Counted from the stretch's first letter, positions 8,758-17,334 are shown. The stretch: 41,606 nucleotides of DNA from Paracoccaceae bacterium (GCA_027486345.1 JAIXPH010000017.1:1-41606); one strand, 5' to 3'. Notes: generated by a model not told the origin, from the letters alone. Numbers and translations are program-made.

Positions 8758-8971
8758 TGCCTTGCCCGTATGCGGGTCTGCGCCCGCCTGCTGTGCCGAT
8801 CCCCGCCTTTTGGTGGCGTGGTGAGCGGCACGGTCCTCAACTCCCCATACCAAAGACTGGAAAATGTGGCGGAATTGCGGCCATTGGTTCGATTAATGAA
8901 ACAACTGCTGGCCACAAAGCCGGGGCTTCCTGCATTTTCTGTAGCAATGACACGGCGTTACGCAGCATTTA

Positions 8972-9004
8972 TCGAAACGATGGGATCGAAATTCGAAACG
9001 ATGG
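8972..9004. repeat. 12-bp direct repeat TCGAAACGATGG with 21-bp period
   Basis: Identical copies lie at 8972-8983 and 8993-9004. The 21-bp spacing is two helical turns, so both copies face the same side of the DNA. They lie about 215-250 bases upstream of the RTX start and could be a regulator site. Confidence 0.6.
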
Positions 9005-9010
9005 AAAAGC

Positions 9011-9038
9011 AAAAGGCCCCTGCGATGCAGGGGCCTTT
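9011..9038 (-). terminator. Terminator of the tRNA-Leu gene
   Basis: AAAGGCCCCTGC and GCAGGGGCCTTT form a near-perfect stem with a tiny loop; on the minus strand it is followed by TGCTTTTCC. It lies directly after the tRNA. The symmetry means it could also stop plus-strand transcription. Confidence 0.85.
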
Positions 9039-9054
9039 CTGGGTGTCAGGCTGT

Positions 9055-9141
9055 TGGTGCGGATGAAAGGACTCGAACCTTCACGGGAGTTACCCCACAG
9101 CGACCTCAACGCTGCGCGTCTACCAATTCCGCCACATCCGC
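9055..9141 (-). tRNA. tRNA-Leu (anticodon GAG)
   Basis: The 87-base minus-strand sequence folds as a type II tRNA with a long variable arm. The acceptor stem is GCGGATG / CATCCGC, followed by the discriminator A and an encoded CCA (9055-9057). The D-arm region has GGCGGAATTGGTAGACGC; the anticodon stem CAGCG/CGCTG encloses TTGAGGT, giving anticodon GAG for leucine codons CTC and CTT. The T-arm shows GGTTCGAGTCC. It stands alone with its own terminator. Confidence 0.95.
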
Positions 9142-9289
9142 ACGAAACAGCTTGATGGCGGCTTACTAGCGAAGCCCTCTCGCGAAGGAAAGGGGGAAAA
9201 TGCAGCTTTGCGGCGCGGTTGCATTCGTTCCGGCGCAGGCATAACAGCAGGCGGTTCCTCCTTCCCCTTGCCGCAGGCCCGTCGCTCCC

Positions 9290-10042
9290 TTGACCGAAGC
9301 TGCCCGCCCTCACGATCCGCCGCCCCCGGACCCGCGTCTGTCGCTGGTGATTCCGGTGCGCAACGAGGCCGGGAACATAGGGGCGCTGCTCGATGAGGTC
9401 TTTGCCACCCTGCCCCCCACCCTGCTGGGCGAGGTGATCGTGATCGATGATGGCTCCACCGACGGCACGCTGGACGAGGTGCGGGCGCGCCTTCATGGCC
9501 CTTTGCGACTGATCCGCCATGCGCGCAGCGCCGGGCAAAGCCGCGCCATCCGCAGCGGTGTGCAGGCCGCCCGCTTTGCCCGCATCGCGACGATGGACGG
9601 CGACGGGCAGAATCCGCCCGCCGATCTGATCGCTTTGGCCGCCGCGCAACGGAACGGCGGCCCGCATCTGGTGGGCGGCCACCGGGTCGCGCGGCGGGAC
9701 AGATGGGCAAAGCGCATCGCCTCGCGTCTGGCCAATGGCCTGCGCCGGGCCTTGTTGCGCGATGCCTGCCCCGACACCGGCTGCGGGTTGAAGGTGTTTC
9801 CGCGCGACCTTTATCTCGATCTTCCCTTCTTTCACGGCCAGCACCGCTATCTGCCCGCGCTGATGCGGGCGCAGGGAGCCAGCGCCCTGTTCCTGCCGGT
9901 GGGCGACCGTGCACGCCGCCATGGCCGGTCGAACTATGACAATCTGCGCCGGGGTTTGCAGGGCGCGGTGGATCTGATCGCGGTCGCCTGGTTGATCCGT
10001 CGCGCCCGCCCCGTCTTGGTGCAGGAGGAGCCCCAGCCATGA
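9290..10042 (+). CDS. Family 2 glycosyltransferase (dolichol/undecaprenyl-phosphate sugar transferase-like)
   Basis: This 250-residue cytoplasmic or membrane-associated GT-A enzyme resembles DPM1-type transferases, which load a sugar onto a polyprenyl phosphate. Visible motifs are [14 protein letters not shown] (nucleotide-sugar strand), [10 protein letters not shown], and the metal-binding MDGDGQNPP, followed by GCGLKVFPR. There are no C-terminal membrane segments. The start is TTG at 9290; no in-frame ATG precedes the essential first strand and the ribosome site is weak, so the true start is uncertain. Its stop overlaps the next start (ATGA), so the two are coupled. In relatives such pairs are often followed by an ArnT-like integral membrane glycosyltransferase, which is absent here. 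Confidence 0.85.
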   Translation: MTEAARPHDPPPPDPRLSLVIPVRNEAGNIGALLDEVFATLPPTLLGEVIVIDDGSTDGTLDEVRARLHGPLRLIRHARSAGQSRAIRSGVQAARFARIATMDGDGQNPPADLIALAAAQRNGGPHLVGGHRVARRDRWAKRIASRLANGLRRALLRDACPDTGCGLKVFPRDLYLDLPFFHGQHRYLPALMRAQGASALFLPVGDRARRHGRSNYDNLRRGLQGAVDLIAVAWLIRRARPVLVQEEPQP

Positions 10043-10335
10043 TGGCATCGCTGCAGCATTTTTTCGCCCGCACGTCGGAGATCGAACTGATCTGGCTGGT
10101 CATCGGCTTTTCCGCGCAGGGGCTTTTCTCGGCGCGCTTCCTTGTCCAGCTGATCGCCTCCGAGAAACGGCGGCAGTCGGTGGTGCCCGAGACATTCTGG
10201 TATCTCTCGCTGCTGGGCGGGGTGATGCTTCTGGCCTATGCGCTCCACCGCGCCGATCCGGTGATCGCGCTGGGGCAATTGTTCGGGATTGTCGTCTATG
10301 CCCGCAACATCTGGTTCCTGCATCGCAAGGACTGA
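10039..10335 (+). CDS. Small membrane protein with a lipid-A-disaccharide-synthase N-terminal (LAB_N) domain
   Basis: This 98-residue protein has about three hydrophobic segments (residues 17-37, 52-68, 72-90) and the LAB_N hallmarks [37 protein letters not shown]. In some proteins LAB_N precedes a lipid A disaccharide synthase; here it stands alone, as is common in alphaproteobacteria next to a GT2 gene. It overlaps the glycosyltransferase by 4 bases. It probably works with that enzyme in envelope lipid or glycan modification; this is inferred from context only. Confidence 0.85.
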   Translation: MMASLQHFFARTSEIELIWLVIGFSAQGLFSARFLVQLIASEKRRQSVVPETFWYLSLLGGVMLLAYALHRADPVIALGQLFGIVVYARNIWFLHRKD

Positions 10336-10394
10336 CCTTTCCAGCCGCGCGGCGGCAGGATAGCTACAGCCCAAGCCACAGAACGGAGACCGCC

Positions 10395-11084
10395 ATGGTC
10401 GAATGGTCCCACCTCCCCGGTCTTTCCCCCTATGCCGAGACGCTCTCGGCGATGGAGGCCCGCGCCGCCGCCATCGCCGCAGGCACGGCGGATGAGGCGG
10501 TTTGGCTGCTGGAACACCCGCCGCTGTACACGGCAGGCACCTCGGCCAAGGCGGCGGACCTGACCGATCCGGACCGGTTCCCGGTGTACGAGACCGGGCG
10601 TGGCGGGCAATACACCTATCACGGCCCCGGCCAGCGCGTGGCCTATGTCATGCTCGACCTGAACCGCCGCACGCCGGATGTGCGCTGTTTCGTCCGCGCG
10701 ATGGAAAACTGGTTGATTGCCGCCTTGGCCGAATTCAACGTCACGGGAGAGATCCGCCAAGGCCGCGTCGGCGTCTGGGTCCCCCGCCCAGACAAGCCGC
10801 GCATGGCCGATGGCAGTGTGGCCGAGGACAAGATCGCCGCCATCGGGGTCAAGCTGCGCAAATGGGTCAGCTTCCACGGCCTGTCGATCAATGTGGAGCC
10901 GGACCTTGGCCACTTTTCCGGCATCGTCCCTTGTGGCATCCGCGACCATGGCGTGACGAGCCTTGTGGATCTGGGCCTTCCGGTCACGCTGGCCGATGTC
11001 GATGCCGCGCTGATGGCGACCTTCCCGCGGTTCTTCCCCGACGGCGGCCTCGAACCCAACGGCGGGGCGGCCTGTCCGGTTTGA
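10395..11084 (+). CDS. lipB: Lipoyl(octanoyl) transferase
   Basis: LipB moves octanoate from acyl carrier protein to a lysine of lipoyl domains (pyruvate and 2-oxoglutarate dehydrogenases, glycine cleavage H protein), the first step of protein lipoylation. The 229-residue protein is full length. The substrate loop [12 protein letters not shown] (69-80), the catalytic lysine K146 ([12 protein letters not shown]) and the catalytic cysteine C180 ([10 protein letters not shown]) are all present. An ATG with GGAGACC upstream gives the start. It is 59 bases after the LAB_N gene and could be cotranscribed with it, although the functions are unrelated. Confidence 0.95.
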   Translation: MVEWSHLPGLSPYAETLSAMEARAAAIAAGTADEAVWLLEHPPLYTAGTSAKAADLTDPDRFPVYETGRGGQYTYHGPGQRVAYVMLDLNRRTPDVRCFVRAMENWLIAALAEFNVTGEIRQGRVGVWVPRPDKPRMADGSVAEDKIAAIGVKLRKWVSFHGLSINVEPDLGHFSGIVPCGIRDHGVTSLVDLGLPVTLADVDAALMATFPRFFPDGGLEPNGGAACPV

Positions 11085-11096
11085 ACGGCCCCGCCG

Positions 11097-12083
11097 CTAC
11101 CGCGCCAAGGCCAATCTCAACTGGCGGGCGGACTCATCCGCGATGCAGCGCGGGCGGCGCAAGCGCGCGGCAGCGACCACCTCGCGCAATCGGTCACTGA
11201 CCCGCCCGGCAAAGCGGCCGACCACTGTGCCTTTCGGCGGCTTGGGCAGCAGCGCAGCGGCATGATCTGCCATGATCCGCCGCATCAACGCGGCATTGCG
11301 CGCCAAATCCGCCGCATCCGGCACAAGATCGGGCACCGCCTCAAGAAACAGGCCGGTCGTCCCCGCTGCGCGCTGGCGGGTTGCGGCCAGTTCCGCCAGC
11401 CCCGCCTTGCCCGCCAAGGCGCGCAGCGTCGTCGGATCGAAGTTGTTGATGTGCCCATAGTGGAACAGCCGTCCGCGCAGGCGATTGCGGGCCTCCTCGG
11501 CGATGTCGGGCACTTCGACATACAGCACCCCGCACGGTCGCAGCATGTCACGCAAACGGCGCAGCGTCTGCAACGGGTCGCGCATGTGTTCCAGCACATG
11601 GCTCAACCGGATCAGATCAAAACTTCTTGGCGCGCAGCCACCGCTGTCCAAGGTGGCGCTGCGCACCGGCAGGCCCAGCGTCTGGCGGCTGTAAGCCGAA
11701 TAGCCTGCATGGGGTTCGATCCCTTCGGCCTCTGCGCCCATGGACCGGGCCAGAAACAGAAACTCGCCGCTGCCGCTGCCAAGGTCCAGCCATCGGCCTT
11801 TGCGCCCATAGATGTCTCGAAAGGCGAGGATATGCTGTCTGGTCCGGTCGAAATTGCGCAAGACCTGTCGCAAACGCGGCGTGCTGGCCCCTTTGTAGCT
11901 TTCCCGATAGGCGCTGGCATAGAAGGCATCGAGTTCATCCGCCGTCGGCACCGGGTCATTGCGGATCAGACCACAGCCCGCGCAAAGCCGGGTGCAGAGC
12001 GGGGCCCCGTGGCGGTCCCGTTCCGACACCACCTCATACGTCATCCCGCCGCAGAGAATGCAGCCCGCCTCATGTCCCGTCAT
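11097..12083 (-). CDS. SAM-dependent methyltransferase with N-terminal Cys-rich (zinc-type) motif
   Basis: This 328-residue cytoplasmic enzyme has two CxxC pairs at the N-terminus (C8/C11 and C34/C37), which probably form a small zinc-binding module. The class I methyltransferase fold follows: motif I LDLGSGSGEF, the acidic residue in GIEPHAGY, and SHVLEHMRDP. Related proteins are often found with sugar or O-antigen genes and methylate glycans or nucleotide sugars; that context is not obvious here. The C-terminal 80 residues are Arg/Ala-rich. It converges on lipB with a 12-base gap and diverges from the cytochrome gene. Confidence 0.8.
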   Translation of the reverse strand: MTGHEAGCILCGGMTYEVVSERDRHGAPLCTRLCAGCGLIRNDPVPTADELDAFYASAYRESYKGASTPRLRQVLRNFDRTRQHILAFRDIYGRKGRWLDLGSGSGEFLFLARSMGAEAEGIEPHAGYSAYSRQTLGLPVRSATLDSGGCAPRSFDLIRLSHVLEHMRDPLQTLRRLRDMLRPCGVLYVEVPDIAEEARNRLRGRLFHYGHINNFDPTTLRALAGKAGLAELAATRQRAAGTTGLFLEAVPDLVPDAADLARNAALMRRIMADHAAALLPKPPKGTVVGRFAGRVSDRLREVVAAARLRRPRCIADESARQLRLALAR

Positions 12084-12341
12084 CTTTGTCCCTCGCCTGT
12101 CACGCTGTCTGCGACGTCTCCTTGCGTCGCTGCTGCGGGCGAGATATGAATCGGTGCGAACGAACCCAAGGCAGCCGCGGACACGTTTTTGTCAGACTGC
12201 GGGTTTCCAGACCGGGATCGACAGGCGCTGCCCGACCCCTCACGGCAGCCCTGCGCGAAGATGCCGCCCCCGGCCCGCCTTGCCGCCGCGTGGCCTGCGT
12301 GCCTAGCTGTTGTCATCATTGCCAAGTCACGAGGTCGCAGC

Positions 12342-12749
12342 ATGAAATTCCTGATCCTCCCCGTCGCGGCGCTTGCGCTTTCCGCCCTGCCCGCCCTTGC
12401 AGGTGACGCCGCAAAGGGCGAAGCCGAATTCAAGAAGTGCAAGGCCTGCCACGCCGCCATCGCGCCAGACGGCACCGCCGTCCAGAAGGGCGGCAAGACC
12501 GGCCCGAACCTGTGGGGCGTGATCGGCCGCCCTGTCGCCTCGGTCCCGGGTTTCGCCTATGGCGAGTCGCTGCTGGCCGTCGGTGCCTCCGGCGCGGTCT
12601 GGGACGAGGCGTCGTTGACCGCCTATGTCGCCGACCCGGCCAAATGGCTGAAAGAGACGCTTGGTGATTCTTCGGCCAAGTCGAAGATGTCCTTCAAGCT
12701 GGCCAAGGGCGGTGCGGATGTCGCCGCCTACCTTGCCACCTTGAAGTGA
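12342..12749 (+). CDS. cycA: Cytochrome c2 (soluble class I c-type cytochrome)
   Basis: This periplasmic electron carrier has 135 residues. It starts at ATG 12342 with the signal peptide MKFLILPVAALALSALPALA, cleaved before GDAAKGE. Heme is attached at C33KAC36H37 with His37 as axial ligand; Met116 in the SKMSFKLAKGG stretch is the likely sixth ligand. TGPNLWGVIGRP (53-64) is typical of the cytochrome c2/c550 group that carries electrons from the bc1 complex to the aa3 oxidase, or to a reaction centre in phototrophs. It lies immediately upstream of ctaD but has its own terminator. An in-frame upstream start at 12189 is rejected because it would bury the signal peptide. Confidence 0.88.
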   Translation: MKFLILPVAALALSALPALAGDAAKGEAEFKKCKACHAAIAPDGTAVQKGGKTGPNLWGVIGRPVASVPGFAYGESLLAVGASGAVWDEASLTAYVADPAKWLKETLGDSSAKSKMSFKLAKGGADVAAYLATLK

Positions 12750-12757
12750 TCCCGAAC

Positions 12758-12785
12758 CCGCCCCGGTGCCCTTGCGCCGGGGCGG
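12758..12785 (+). terminator. Terminator after the cytochrome c2 gene
   Basis: CCGCCCCGG and CCGGGGCGG pair perfectly over a 10-base loop, starting 9 bases after the stop. The following T content is low (ATTCTCC), so termination may be partial. Confidence 0.65.
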
Positions 12786-12883
12786 ATTCTCCGGTGCCGC
12801 AGGGATTTGCGGGGCTGAAGACACCGGGTGCTGCGCGAAGCGACAATCCGTCGCTGCCAAATCAGGCCGTCGCCCGTCTTTTC

Positions 12884-12897
12884 TTGATCTGCGTCAA
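12884..12897 (+). promoter_or_regulatory. FNR/FnrL-type box upstream of ctaD
   Basis: TTGATCTGCGTCAA fits TTGAT-N4-RTCAA, the FNR-family half-site palindrome used by FnrL-type regulators in Rhodobacter relatives. It lies 113 bases before the ctaD start. A weak -35/-10 (TTGCCT, 17-base spacer, TAAACA) starts a few bases downstream, which would place the box just upstream of the promoter. Oxygen-responsive control of the oxidase is inferred. Confidence 0.6.
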
Positions 12898-13010
12898 AGT
12901 CGGTCATTGCCTGCCCGTGGCCTCGGCACTAAACACAACCCCATAACGAAAGATGCGACCCGGCTGGTGCGAGGCCGGACTCGTTGGAATACGCAAAGCG
13001 GGAGACGCCA

Positions 13011-14690
13011 ATGGCCGACGCAGCCATCCATGGCCATGACCATGACGAGCGGGGGTTCTTCACCCGCTGGTTCATGTCCACGAACCACAAGGATATCGGG
13101 ATCCTCTATCTCTTCACCGGCGGCATCGTCGGTCTGATCTCGGTGATCTTCACCGTCTACATGCGTCTGGAACTGATGCATCCGGGCGTGCAGTACATGT
13201 GTCAGGAAGGCATGCGCTTCGTCGCCGACGCCGCCCAGACCTGCACCCCGAACGGCCATATCTGGAACACCACCGTCACCGCCCACGGCATCCTGATGAT
13301 GTTCTTCGTGGTGATCCCGGCGCTGTTCGGCGGCTTTGGCAACTACTTCATGCCGCTGCAGATCGGCGCGCCGGACATGGCGTTTCCGCGCCTGAACAAC
13401 CTGTCCTACTGGCTCTACGTCGCGGGCACCTCGCTGGCGGTCTCCTCGCTCTTCGCCCCCGGCGGTGGCGGCGAGCTGGGCACTGGCGCGGGCGTGGGCT
13501 GGGTTCTCTACCCGCCGCTGTCCACCACGGCTGAGGGCGGCTATGCGATGGACCTCGCCATCTTCGCGGTGCACCTGTCGGGTGCCTCCTCGATCCTTGG
13601 CGCGATCAACATCATCACCACCTTCCTGAACATGCGTGCCCCCGGCATGACCATGCACAAGGTTCCGCTCTTCGCCTGGTCGATCTTCGTGACCGCCTGG
13701 CTGATCCTGCTGGCGCTGCCGGTGCTGGCCGGTGCCATCACCATGCTGCTGACGGACCGCAACTTCGGCACCACCTTCTTCACGCCCTCGGGCGGCGGTG
13801 ACCCGGTGCTCTATCAGCACATCCTGTGGTTCTTCGGCCACCCGGAAGTGTACATCATCGTGCTGCCCGCCTTCGGGATCATTTCCCAGGTCATCGCGAC
13901 CTTCTCGAAAAAGCCGATCTTCGGTTACCTGCCGATGGTCTATGCGATGGTTGCCATCGGTGTTCTGGGCTTCGTCGTCTGGGCGCACCACATGTATACG
14001 GCAGGGATGAGCCTGCGCCAGCAGTCCTACTTCATGCTGGCCACCATGGTCATCGCGGTGCCGACCGGCATCAAGATCTTCTCCTGGATCGCCACGATGT
14101 GGGGCGGCTCGATCGAGTTGAAAACCCCGATGCTCTGGGCCTTCGGCTTCCTGTTCCTCTTCACCGTCGGCGGCGTCACGGGCATCGTACTGTCCCAAGC
14201 CGGCGTGGACCGCGCCTATCACGACACCTACTATGTCGTGGCGCACTTCCACTACGTGATGTCCCTCGGCGCCGTCTTCGGCATCTTCGCGGGCATCTAC
14301 TACTGGATGGGCAAGATGTCGGGCCGCCAGTATCCGGAATGGGCAGGCAAACTGCACTTCTGGGCGATGTTCCTCGGTTCCAACCTGACCTTCTTCCCCC
14401 AGCACTTCCTGGGCCGTCAGGGCATGCCGCGCCGCTACATCGACTATCCGGAGGCCTTCGCTTACTGGAACTGGTTCTCGTCGATCGGCGCCTTCATCGC
14501 CTTCGCCTCCTTCGTGTTCTTCATCGGCGTGGTGTTCTACACCCTGTTCTTCGGCAAGCGCGTGACCGAGAACAACTACTGGAACGAATACGCCGACACG
14601 CTGGAATGGACCCTGCCCTCGCCGCCGCCGGAGCACACCTTCGAGCAGCTGCCCAAGCAGGCGGATTGGGACAAGTCCCACGCGCATTAA
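13011..14690 (+). CDS. ctaD: Cytochrome c oxidase subunit I, aa3 type
   Basis: This 559-residue inner-membrane protein carries heme a, the heme a3-CuB site and both proton channels. The expected residues are visible: His92 and His414 (heme a), His412 (heme a3), His277, His326 and His327 (CuB), Tyr281 cross-linked to His277, Glu279 in GHPEVY (D channel exit), Asp122 (D channel mouth) and Lys355 in TGIKIFSW (K channel). The set matches the proton-pumping A1 family with a constant offset from Rhodobacter sphaeroides numbering. The ATG at 13011 has GGGAG upstream; a TTG 27 bases earlier is less likely. Subunits II and III and the assembly genes are not in the window, so the gene stands apart from a cta cluster. 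Confidence 0.96.
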   Translation: MADAAIHGHDHDERGFFTRWFMSTNHKDIGILYLFTGGIVGLISVIFTVYMRLELMHPGVQYMCQEGMRFVADAAQTCTPNGHIWNTTVTAHGILMMFFVVIPALFGGFGNYFMPLQIGAPDMAFPRLNNLSYWLYVAGTSLAVSSLFAPGGGGELGTGAGVGWVLYPPLSTTAEGGYAMDLAIFAVHLSGASSILGAINIITTFLNMRAPGMTMHKVPLFAWSIFVTAWLILLALPVLAGAITMLLTDRNFGTTFFTPSGGGDPVLYQHILWFFGHPEVYIIVLPAFGIISQVIATFSKKPIFGYLPMVYAMVAIGVLGFVVWAHHMYTAGMSLRQQSYFMLATMVIAVPTGIKIFSWIATMWGGSIELKTPMLWAFGFLFLFTVGGVTGIVLSQAGVDRAYHDTYYVVAHFHYVMSLGAVFGIFAGIYYWMGKMSGRQYPEWAGKLHFWAMFLGSNLTFFPQHFLGRQGMPRRYIDYPEAFAYWNWFSSIGAFIAFASFVFFIGVVFYTLFFGKRVTENNYWNEYADTLEWTLPSPPPEHTFEQLPKQADWDKSHAH

Positions 14691-14715
14691 GCCGCGGGCA
14701 ATCCTGAAAAATCAC

Positions 14716-14742
14716 AAGGCCCCGGCGCAATCCGGGGCCTTT
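14716..14742 (+). terminator. Rho-independent terminator after ctaD
   Basis: AAGGCCCCGG and CCGGGGCCTT form a perfect 10-bp stem followed by TTGCTTTTGC, 26 bases after the ctaD stop. Confidence 0.85.
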
Positions 14743-14787
14743 GCTTTTGCGTATAAGACAAGACTGGAAATCACCGGACCACGTCCC

Positions 14788-15276
14788 ATGCCCTATGAAT
14801 GGACCGCACCCACCGCCGATCATCCGGCGCGCCTGCAGCTTTGGCCCTACCGCTCCCTGCCGCAGCGGGGTTTCGTCGGCTTCTTTGCCATAACCATCGT
14901 CTTGGTCGCCCTGCCCCTTCTGTCGGTCCTCGGCTCGCCGGTGCTGTGGTTCATCCTGATGTTCATCGCGCTCGCGCTGTCGGGCATGTGGGTTGCGCTG
15001 AAACGCTCCTATCGCGATGCCGAGATCATCGAACACCTGACCCTCGACCGCGACCACCTGACCCTGACGCGCCACGGTCCGCGCGGGCGTCGGCAGGATT
15101 GGCAGGCCAACCCCTATTGGGTGCAGATCCGCCTGCACGAAACCGGCGGCCCCGTCCCGAATTACCTGACGCTGAAAGGCGACGGGCGCGAGGTGGAACT
15201 GGGCGCCTTCCTCTCCGAAGACGAACGCCTGATCCTCAAGGACGATCTGCAACGCCGCCTGAACGCGCTGCGCTGA
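14788..15276 (+). CDS. DUF2244-type membrane protein
   Basis: This 162-residue protein has a short N-terminal region, a membrane hairpin (about residues 30-71, containing LPLLSVLGSPVLWFILMF), and a C-terminal soluble domain with charged strands ending EDERLILKDDLQRRL. The pattern of a membrane hairpin, a basic stretch and WQANPYWVQIRL fits the DUF2244 family of uncharacterised proteins common in alphaproteobacteria. It follows ctaD but is separated from it by a terminator. Its function is unknown; a link to respiration would be speculation. Confidence 0.75.
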   Translation: MPYEWTAPTADHPARLQLWPYRSLPQRGFVGFFAITIVLVALPLLSVLGSPVLWFILMFIALALSGMWVALKRSYRDAEIIEHLTLDRDHLTLTRHGPRGRRQDWQANPYWVQIRLHETGGPVPNYLTLKGDGREVELGAFLSEDERLILKDDLQRRLNALR

Positions 15277-15287
15277 CCCCCCTTCCC

Positions 15288-15346
15288 CGTTGCACCAAAT
15301 ATCCTCGGGGGAGTCGCCCCTTGGGGCGACGGGGGGTGAGCCCCCC
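15288..15346 (+). repeat. Dispersed downstream repeat, copy A (AAATATCCTCGGGGG plus hairpins)
   Basis: Directly after the DUF2244 stop come CCCCGTTGCACC, AAATATCCTCGGGGG and two GC hairpins (GTCGCCCC/GGGGCGAC and GGGGGG/CCCCCC). Recognisably the same block follows the glyS stop on the other strand (about 34357-34430), and a shorter version lies at about 23482-23528. Confidence 0.6.
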
Positions 15347-15440
15347 GATCCGCGGGCAAGGCGCGCCCCGCGCCGCAGACCGCTGATGCGCGTCAGGCGC
15401 GGGCCTGCCCGCGCCTGTCCGCCAGATCACCGCCGGCAGC

Positions 15441-15899
15441 TTAAGCCAGCAAGTCCTTCACCTTCGGCCCCACGGTGCCGAAATCCATCTGGCCGGTGTA
15501 TTTGCCCTTCAGCACCGCCATGACCTTGCCCATGTCGCGGATGCTGGTGGCACCCGCCTCGGCGATGGCGGCCTTGATGGCGATCTCGACCTCCTCCGCG
15601 GTCAGTTGGCGCGGCAGGAAATCCTCGATGACCGAGATTTCCGCCAATTCCTTTTCCGCCAGTTCCAGCCGTCCGCCCTCTTCATAGGCGCGGGCGCTTT
15701 CATGGCGTTGCTTGACCATCTTGCCCATGATGGCAAGGATCGCCTCATCGCCCACCATCTCGGGCCCGCCTTCGCCGCGGCTGGCGATGTCGCGGTCCTT
15801 GATCGCGGCATTGATCAGGCGCAGCGTGGACAGGCGATCCGCCGCCTTGGCCTTCATCGCCTCTTTCAGGGCCGTTTGCAGCCGTTCGCGCAGTGACAT
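15441..15899 (-). CDS. GatB/YqeY-domain protein
   Basis: This 152-residue cytoplasmic protein is all-helical, starting MSLRERLQTALKEAMKAKA. It has the family hallmarks LSTLRLINAAIKDRDIA near the N-terminus and EISVIEDFLPRQLT in the middle, then MGKVMAVLKGKYTGQMDFG. It corresponds to the tail domain of GatB, which binds tRNA in the amidotransferase; stand-alone YqeY proteins are widespread, with an unproven tRNA-linked role. The start at 15899 has AAGGGA upstream. The gene diverges from carA. Confidence 0.88.
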   Translation of the reverse strand: MSLRERLQTALKEAMKAKAADRLSTLRLINAAIKDRDIASRGEGGPEMVGDEAILAIMGKMVKQRHESARAYEEGGRLELAEKELAEISVIEDFLPRQLTAEEVEIAIKAAIAEAGATSIRDMGKVMAVLKGKYTGQMDFGTVGPKVKDLLA

Positions 15900-16021
15900 G
15901 GCCGGGTTTTCCCTTCTGGTTGACACGGAGGCGCAGTCTAGCCTGTCGCAGGCCAAACGACAACCGAAGGCTGGGCAGACAAGGGCTTGAAAAGGCTTGC
16001 ATTTCCTTTTGCCACAAAGGC

Positions 16022-16050
16022 TTGACCCCGCCCGCCATCACCACTAGATT
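16022..16050 (+). promoter_or_regulatory. Sigma-70-type promoter of carA
   Basis: TTGACC (16022-16027) and TAGATT (16045-16050) are separated by 17 bases, 29 bases before the carA start. It matches the consensus at 5/6 and 4/6 positions. Confidence 0.6.
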
Positions 16051-16078
16051 CCGGCAGACTTTCCCATAGGAGTCGCCG

Positions 16079-17245
16079 ATGACCGCGCAAGCCACCGCGA
16101 ATGCGAAACCGACCGCATGCCTTGCCCTTGCGGACGGCACCATCTTCTACGGCCACGGCTTTGGCGCAACCGGTGTCACGGTGGCGGAACTGGTGTTCAA
16201 CACCGCGATGACCGGTTATCAGGAAATCATGACCGACCCGTCCTATGCGGGTCAGGTCGTGACCTTCACCTTCCCCCATGTCGGCAATGTCGGCGTGACG
16301 GAGGAGGACGACGAAACCGGCGAACCGGTTGCCGCCGGCATGGTGGTGAAATGGGACCCGACCGAGCCGTCGAACTGGCGCGCACAGGGGGAACTGACCC
16401 AATGGCTAACGCGCAAGGGCCGCATCGGCGTCGGCGGCATCGACACGCGCCGCCTGACCCGTGCCATCCGCCAGCAGGGCGCGCCGCATGTGGCGCTGGC
16501 CCATGACCCTGCGGGCAATTTCGACATCGGCGCGCTGGTCGCCAAGGCGCGGGCGTGGAAGGGTCTGGTCGGTCTCGATCTGGCCAAGGATGTCACCTGC
16601 GCGCAATCCTACCGCTGGGACGAAAAACGTTGGGCCTGGCCCGAAGGCTATACCAAGCGCGAGGGCGAGGGTCTGCGCGTCGTCGCCATCGACTATGGCG
16701 CCAAGCGCAACATCCTGCGCTGCCTGGCCTCTGTCGGTTGCGATGTCACCGTGCTGCCCGCCTCGGCCACGGCCGAGGATGTCTTGGCGCTGAACCCCGA
16801 CGGCGTGTTCCTGTCCAACGGTCCCGGCGACCCGGCGGCGACCGGTGTCTATGCCGTGCCGATGATCCAAGGGGTGCTCGCCAAGGACTTGCCGCTGTTC
16901 GGCATCTGCCTTGGCCATCAGATGCTGGCGCTGGCCTTGGGGGCCAAGACCGTCAAGATGAACCACGGCCACCATGGCGCCAACCATCCGGTCAAGGACC
17001 TGACCACCGGCAAGGTCGAGATCACCTCGATGAACCACGGCTTCACCGTGGACAGCCAGACCCTGCCCAAGGGCGTCAGCGAAACCCATGTCTCGCTGTT
17101 TGACGGGTCGAACTGCGGCATCGCGGTGGACGGCAAGCCGATCTTTTCGGTGCAATACCACCCCGAGGCGTCGCCCGGCCCGCAGGACAGCTTCTATCTG
17201 TTCGAACGCTTCGCCGAGGCGATCCGCGCGCGCCGCGCCGCCTGA
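16079..17245 (+). CDS. carA: Carbamoyl-phosphate synthase small (glutaminase) subunit
   Basis: CarA hydrolyses glutamine and passes ammonia to CarB for carbamoyl phosphate, the precursor of arginine and pyrimidines. The 388-residue protein is full length. The N-terminal CarA domain has FNTAMTGYQEIMTDPSYAGQ. The class I amidotransferase domain has SNGPGDPAAT, the nucleophile Cys277 in FGICLGHQ, and His361/Glu363 in YHPEASPGP. AGGAGT lies 6 bases before the ATG. carB is not adjacent, a split often seen in alphaproteobacteria. Confidence 0.96.
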   Translation: MTAQATANAKPTACLALADGTIFYGHGFGATGVTVAELVFNTAMTGYQEIMTDPSYAGQVVTFTFPHVGNVGVTEEDDETGEPVAAGMVVKWDPTEPSNWRAQGELTQWLTRKGRIGVGGIDTRRLTRAIRQQGAPHVALAHDPAGNFDIGALVAKARAWKGLVGLDLAKDVTCAQSYRWDEKRWAWPEGYTKREGEGLRVVAIDYGAKRNILRCLASVGCDVTVLPASATAEDVLALNPDGVFLSNGPGDPAATGVYAVPMIQGVLAKDLPLFGICLGHQMLALALGAKTVKMNHGHHGANHPVKDLTTGKVEITSMNHGFTVDSQTLPKGVSETHVSLFDGSNCGIAVDGKPIFSVQYHPEASPGPQDSFYLFERFAEAIRARRAA

Positions 17246-17276
17246 TCGCCCGTCCCGGCGGAATGCCGGGGCCGTG

Positions 17277-17292
17277 TTAACCTGCGCTTAAC
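17277..17292 (+). promoter_or_regulatory. CtrA-type binding site
   Basis: TTAACCTGCGCTTAAC is an exact TTAA-N7-TTAAC match to the CtrA consensus of alphaproteobacteria. It lies 43 bases before the start of the glycosyltransferase gene, so it could overlap that gene's promoter. Direct control is inferred. Confidence 0.6.
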
Positions 17293-17334
17293 GGTCTTTG
17301 TCCAGAGTGAGGCTCTGGGCACAGGCGGGGCGGC

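Larger units (their letters stand above)
8758..9054. other. Upstream region of the RTX gene, no gene
   Basis: This stretch is markedly AT-richer than its surroundings and has no convincing coding frame. It should hold the promoter of the RTX gene on the minus strand, but no clear -35/-10 pair can be assigned. It contains a 12-bp direct repeat (8972-9004) and, at its right end, the tRNA terminator. Confidence 0.5.

Noticed and set aside
4942-9066. A 1374-codon open frame on the plus strand across the RTX gene
   Set aside because: It is the antisense of the repetitive RTX gene; its protein is a low-complexity Val/Ala/Arg/Asp repeat with no start signal, while the minus-strand frame has a clear domain order.
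12189-12341. Longer start for the cytochrome c2 gene
   Set aside because: The extra 51 residues are not signal-like and would bury a clear signal peptide at 12342.
12894-14687. A 597-codon minus-strand frame over ctaD
   Set aside because: It lacks any recognisable domain and is the reverse of a gene with all catalytic residues present.
15300-15440. A small plus-strand gene after the DUF2244 gene
   Set aside because: The frames are Arg/Pro-rich, have no ribosome site, and coincide with the repeat hairpins.
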